Assembly: GCA_022837365.1 (NCBI GenBank)
Contig: JALHHV010000002.1
Coordinates: 530 to 20,985, forward strand
Source of the DNA: Desulfovibrio sp.
GTDB taxonomy: Bacteria; Desulfobacterota; Desulfovibrionia; Desulfovibrionales; Desulfovibrionaceae
Direction: 5' to 3'
Length of the DNA: 20,456 nt
Shown here in pieces: positions 18,883 to 20,456 of the stretch. The notes beneath the pieces were generated by a model, which was given only the letters and a program-made list of their open reading frames with translations, was not told the DNA's origin and searched no databases. Position 1 is the first letter of the stretch; the number at the start of each line of letters is the position of its first letter. The translations under genes were made by a program, and so were the position numbers.

Positions 18883-19030
18883 GAGGGATTCGTGAACGGC
18901 GACATGCACTCCCGAATGCACCGCCGCTTCCGCCCGCTTCTCTCACGAGAACAGCTTTTTTCGTTCGGCGCCGCCCCCGAAGCGGCGCGCCATGGCAACA
19001 ACACATTCATTCATTTGGAGGATGGAAGGT

Positions 19031-20317
19031 ATGTCCAAGCTGGTTCCCCCTCATGGTGGTAAGGGCCTCGTCTGCTGCCTGCTCGAAGGTGCCGCCCGCG
19101 AAGCCGAACTCAAGAAGGCCGCCGGCCTGAAGCAGATCGAAATCAGCTCGCGCGCCAAGGGCGACCTCATCATGATGGGCATCGGCGGCTTCTCTCCGCT
19201 GAACGGCTTCATGAAGAAGGCCGACTGGAAGAGCGTGTGCGAAAAGATGACCACCGCCGACGGCACCTTCTGGCCCGTTCCGGTGACCCTCGACATCTCC
19301 AAGGAAGACGCCGCCGCCATCAAGGCGGGTGACGAAGTGGCCCTGGTGCGCAAGGGCGAAACCTTCGCCACCATGAAGATCGAAGAACTCTACGAAATGA
19401 CCGAAGCCGACAAGAAGTGGGAATGCGAACTCGTCTTCAAGGGCGACGGCCCCGACTCCCAGAAGTTCTGGGAAGTGGCGCTCGAAGACCACCCCGGCGT
19501 GAAGATGGTCATGGAACAGAAGGAATTCAACGTCGCCGGCCCCGTCAAGGTGCTGTCCGAAGGTGACTTCCCCGTGAAGTTCGCCGGCGTGTACAAGCGC
19601 CCCGCCGAACTGCGCGCCGAAATGGAAGAACGCGGCTGGGCCAACGTGGCCGCCCTGCAGCTGCGCAACCCCATGCACCGTTCGCACGAATTCCTGGCCA
19701 AGATCGCCATCGAAGTGTGCGACGGCGTGGTCATCCACTCCCTGGTGGGCACCCTGAAGCCCGGCGACATCCCCGCCGAAGTGCGCGTGAAGTGCATCGA
19801 CACCCTGGTCGAAAAGTACTTCGTGAAGCAGAACGTCATCCAGGCCGGCTACCCGCTGGACATGCGCTACGCCGGTCCCCGCGAAGGCCTGCTGCACGCC
19901 ACCTTCCGCCAGAACTACGGCATCAACCGCATGATCATCGGCCGTGACCACGCCGGCGTGGGCGACTTCTACGGCATGTTCGAAGCCCAGACCATCTTCG
20001 ACAAGATCCCCTACGTCAACGAAGCCTGCCCCGAGCCCGGCAAGGCCCTGATCTGCACCCCGCTGAAGATCGACTGGACCTTCTACTGCTACAAGTGCGA
20101 CGGCATGGCTTCCCTGCGCACCTGCCCGCACGGCAAGGAAGACCGCGTCATCCTGTCCGGCACCAAGCTGCGCAAGGCCCTGTCCGACGGCGCCCCCGTG
20201 GCCGACCACTTCGGCCGTGACGAAGTGCTGGAAATCCTGCGCGCCTACTACGAAGGCCTGACCGAAAAGGTCGAGGTCAAGATGCAGCAGGCCGCTTCCG
20301 GCTCCGTGATGAAGTAG
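19031..20317 (+). CDS. sat: Sulfate adenylyltransferase (ATP sulfurylase), dissimilatory type
   Basis: Sat makes adenosine 5'-phosphosulfate and pyrophosphate from ATP and sulfate in the cytoplasm, the activation step of sulfate respiration. The 428-aa product has an N-terminal PUA-like domain (about 1-170) and a catalytic domain. The active-site motif [11 protein letters not shown] spans 210-220, with H216 and H219. The second nucleotide-site motif GRDHAGVG is at 304-311. C353, C356, C365 and H367 form a probable metal site of the kind found in Sat of sulfate reducers and archaea. I chose the ATG at 19031, with GGAGG 9 nt upstream; the earlier ATG codons at 18992 and 19022 are before or against that site. 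Codon use is strongly biased, fitting very high expression. It is a single-gene unit with its own terminator. Confidence 0.98.
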   Translation: MSKLVPPHGGKGLVCCLLEGAAREAELKKAAGLKQIEISSRAKGDLIMMGIGGFSPLNGFMKKADWKSVCEKMTTADGTFWPVPVTLDISKEDAAAIKAGDEVALVRKGETFATMKIEELYEMTEADKKWECELVFKGDGPDSQKFWEVALEDHPGVKMVMEQKEFNVAGPVKVLSEGDFPVKFAGVYKRPAELRAEMEERGWANVAALQLRNPMHRSHEFLAKIAIEVCDGVVIHSLVGTLKPGDIPAEVRVKCIDTLVEKYFVKQNVIQAGYPLDMRYAGPREGLLHATFRQNYGINRMIIGRDHAGVGDFYGMFEAQTIFDKIPYVNEACPEPGKALICTPLKIDWTFYCYKCDGMASLRTCPHGKEDRVILSGTKLRKALSDGAPVADHFGRDEVLEILRAYYEGLTEKVEVKMQQAASGSVMK

Positions 20318-20347
20318 GCCCCGGCCGCTTCAACGCTCGCTACATCG

Positions 20348-20377
20348 GGGAGGCGCCGCAAGGCGCCTCCCTTTTTT
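20348..20377 (+). terminator. Intrinsic terminator after sat
   Basis: A perfect 10-bp stem (20348-20357 paired with 20362-20371) carries a GCAA tetraloop and is followed by six T residues (20372-20377). It lies 30 bp past the sat stop codon. Confidence 0.95.
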
Positions 20378-20456
20378 GCGGATGCTGGCGGGGAGATATC
20401 GGAAAACAGTCCGAGTGCATGTTTCCGCAAAAGCAGCATGGCCGCGCCGGAAGAAC

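Noticed and set aside
18992..19030. N-terminal extension of sat to the ATG at 18992
   Set aside because: The GGAGG at 19017-19021 fits the ATG at 19031, and the added residues are not part of the Sat family.
19007..20209. 400-codon open frame on the minus strand opposite sat
   Set aside because: Antisense shadow of sat, which has complete catalytic motifs.
20378..20456. Possible gene start downstream of sat
   Set aside because: Only 79 bp remain in the window; no start with a Shine-Dalgarno or recognisable coding sequence is seen.

Overview
The window is a bacterial chromosome segment of high G+C content. It carries almost the complete str, S10, spc and alpha ribosomal-protein gene clusters on the minus strand (positions 88 to 17984). 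The dissimilatory ATP sulfurylase gene sat lies on the plus strand (19031 to 20317). A Sat of the sulfate-reducer type, a Rex-like operator in front of it, zinc-binding (C+) forms of S4, S14, L36 and L24, and the order secY-map-rpmJ all fit a sulfate-reducing Desulfovibrionaceae genome. From memory of gene order the closest match is Desulfovibrio (Nitratidesulfovibrio) vulgaris. The species assignment is inference.

Minus strand, in transcription order. A putative promoter (18033-18061) drives rpsL-rpsG-fusA, which ends at a strong intrinsic terminator (14929-14964). No tuf follows. About 700 bp of gene-poor, dyad-rich DNA comes next, with a second putative promoter (14742-14769). From there the S10-spc-alpha series runs almost without gaps: rpsJ-rplC-rplD-rplW-rplB-rpsS-rplV-rpsC-rplP-rpmC-rpsQ-rplN-rplX-rplE-rpsN-rpsH-rplF-rplR-rpsE-rpmD-rplO-secY-map-rpmJ-rpsM-rpsK-rpsD-rpoA-rplQ. 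It closes with an intrinsic terminator at 25-58. Most junctions are overlaps or gaps under 20 bp. The exceptions are rpmJ/map (85 bp) and rpsM/rpsK (151 bp).

Plus strand. After about 1 kb of non-coding DNA (17985-19030), sat stands alone, with its own upstream control region and an intrinsic terminator (20348-20377). Sat activates sulfate to APS, the first step of sulfate respiration. The minus-strand genes supply the ribosome, EF-G, the RNA polymerase alpha subunit, the Sec translocon channel and N-terminal methionine removal.

I found no mobile element, CRISPR array, tRNA, rRNA or novel gene system. The points of interest are regulatory. They are a 16/18 match to a Rex operator before sat, two ribosomal promoters that share an unusual internal motif, inverted repeats lying on both promoters, a long structured S10 leader, and several TTG or GTG starts in highly expressed genes.
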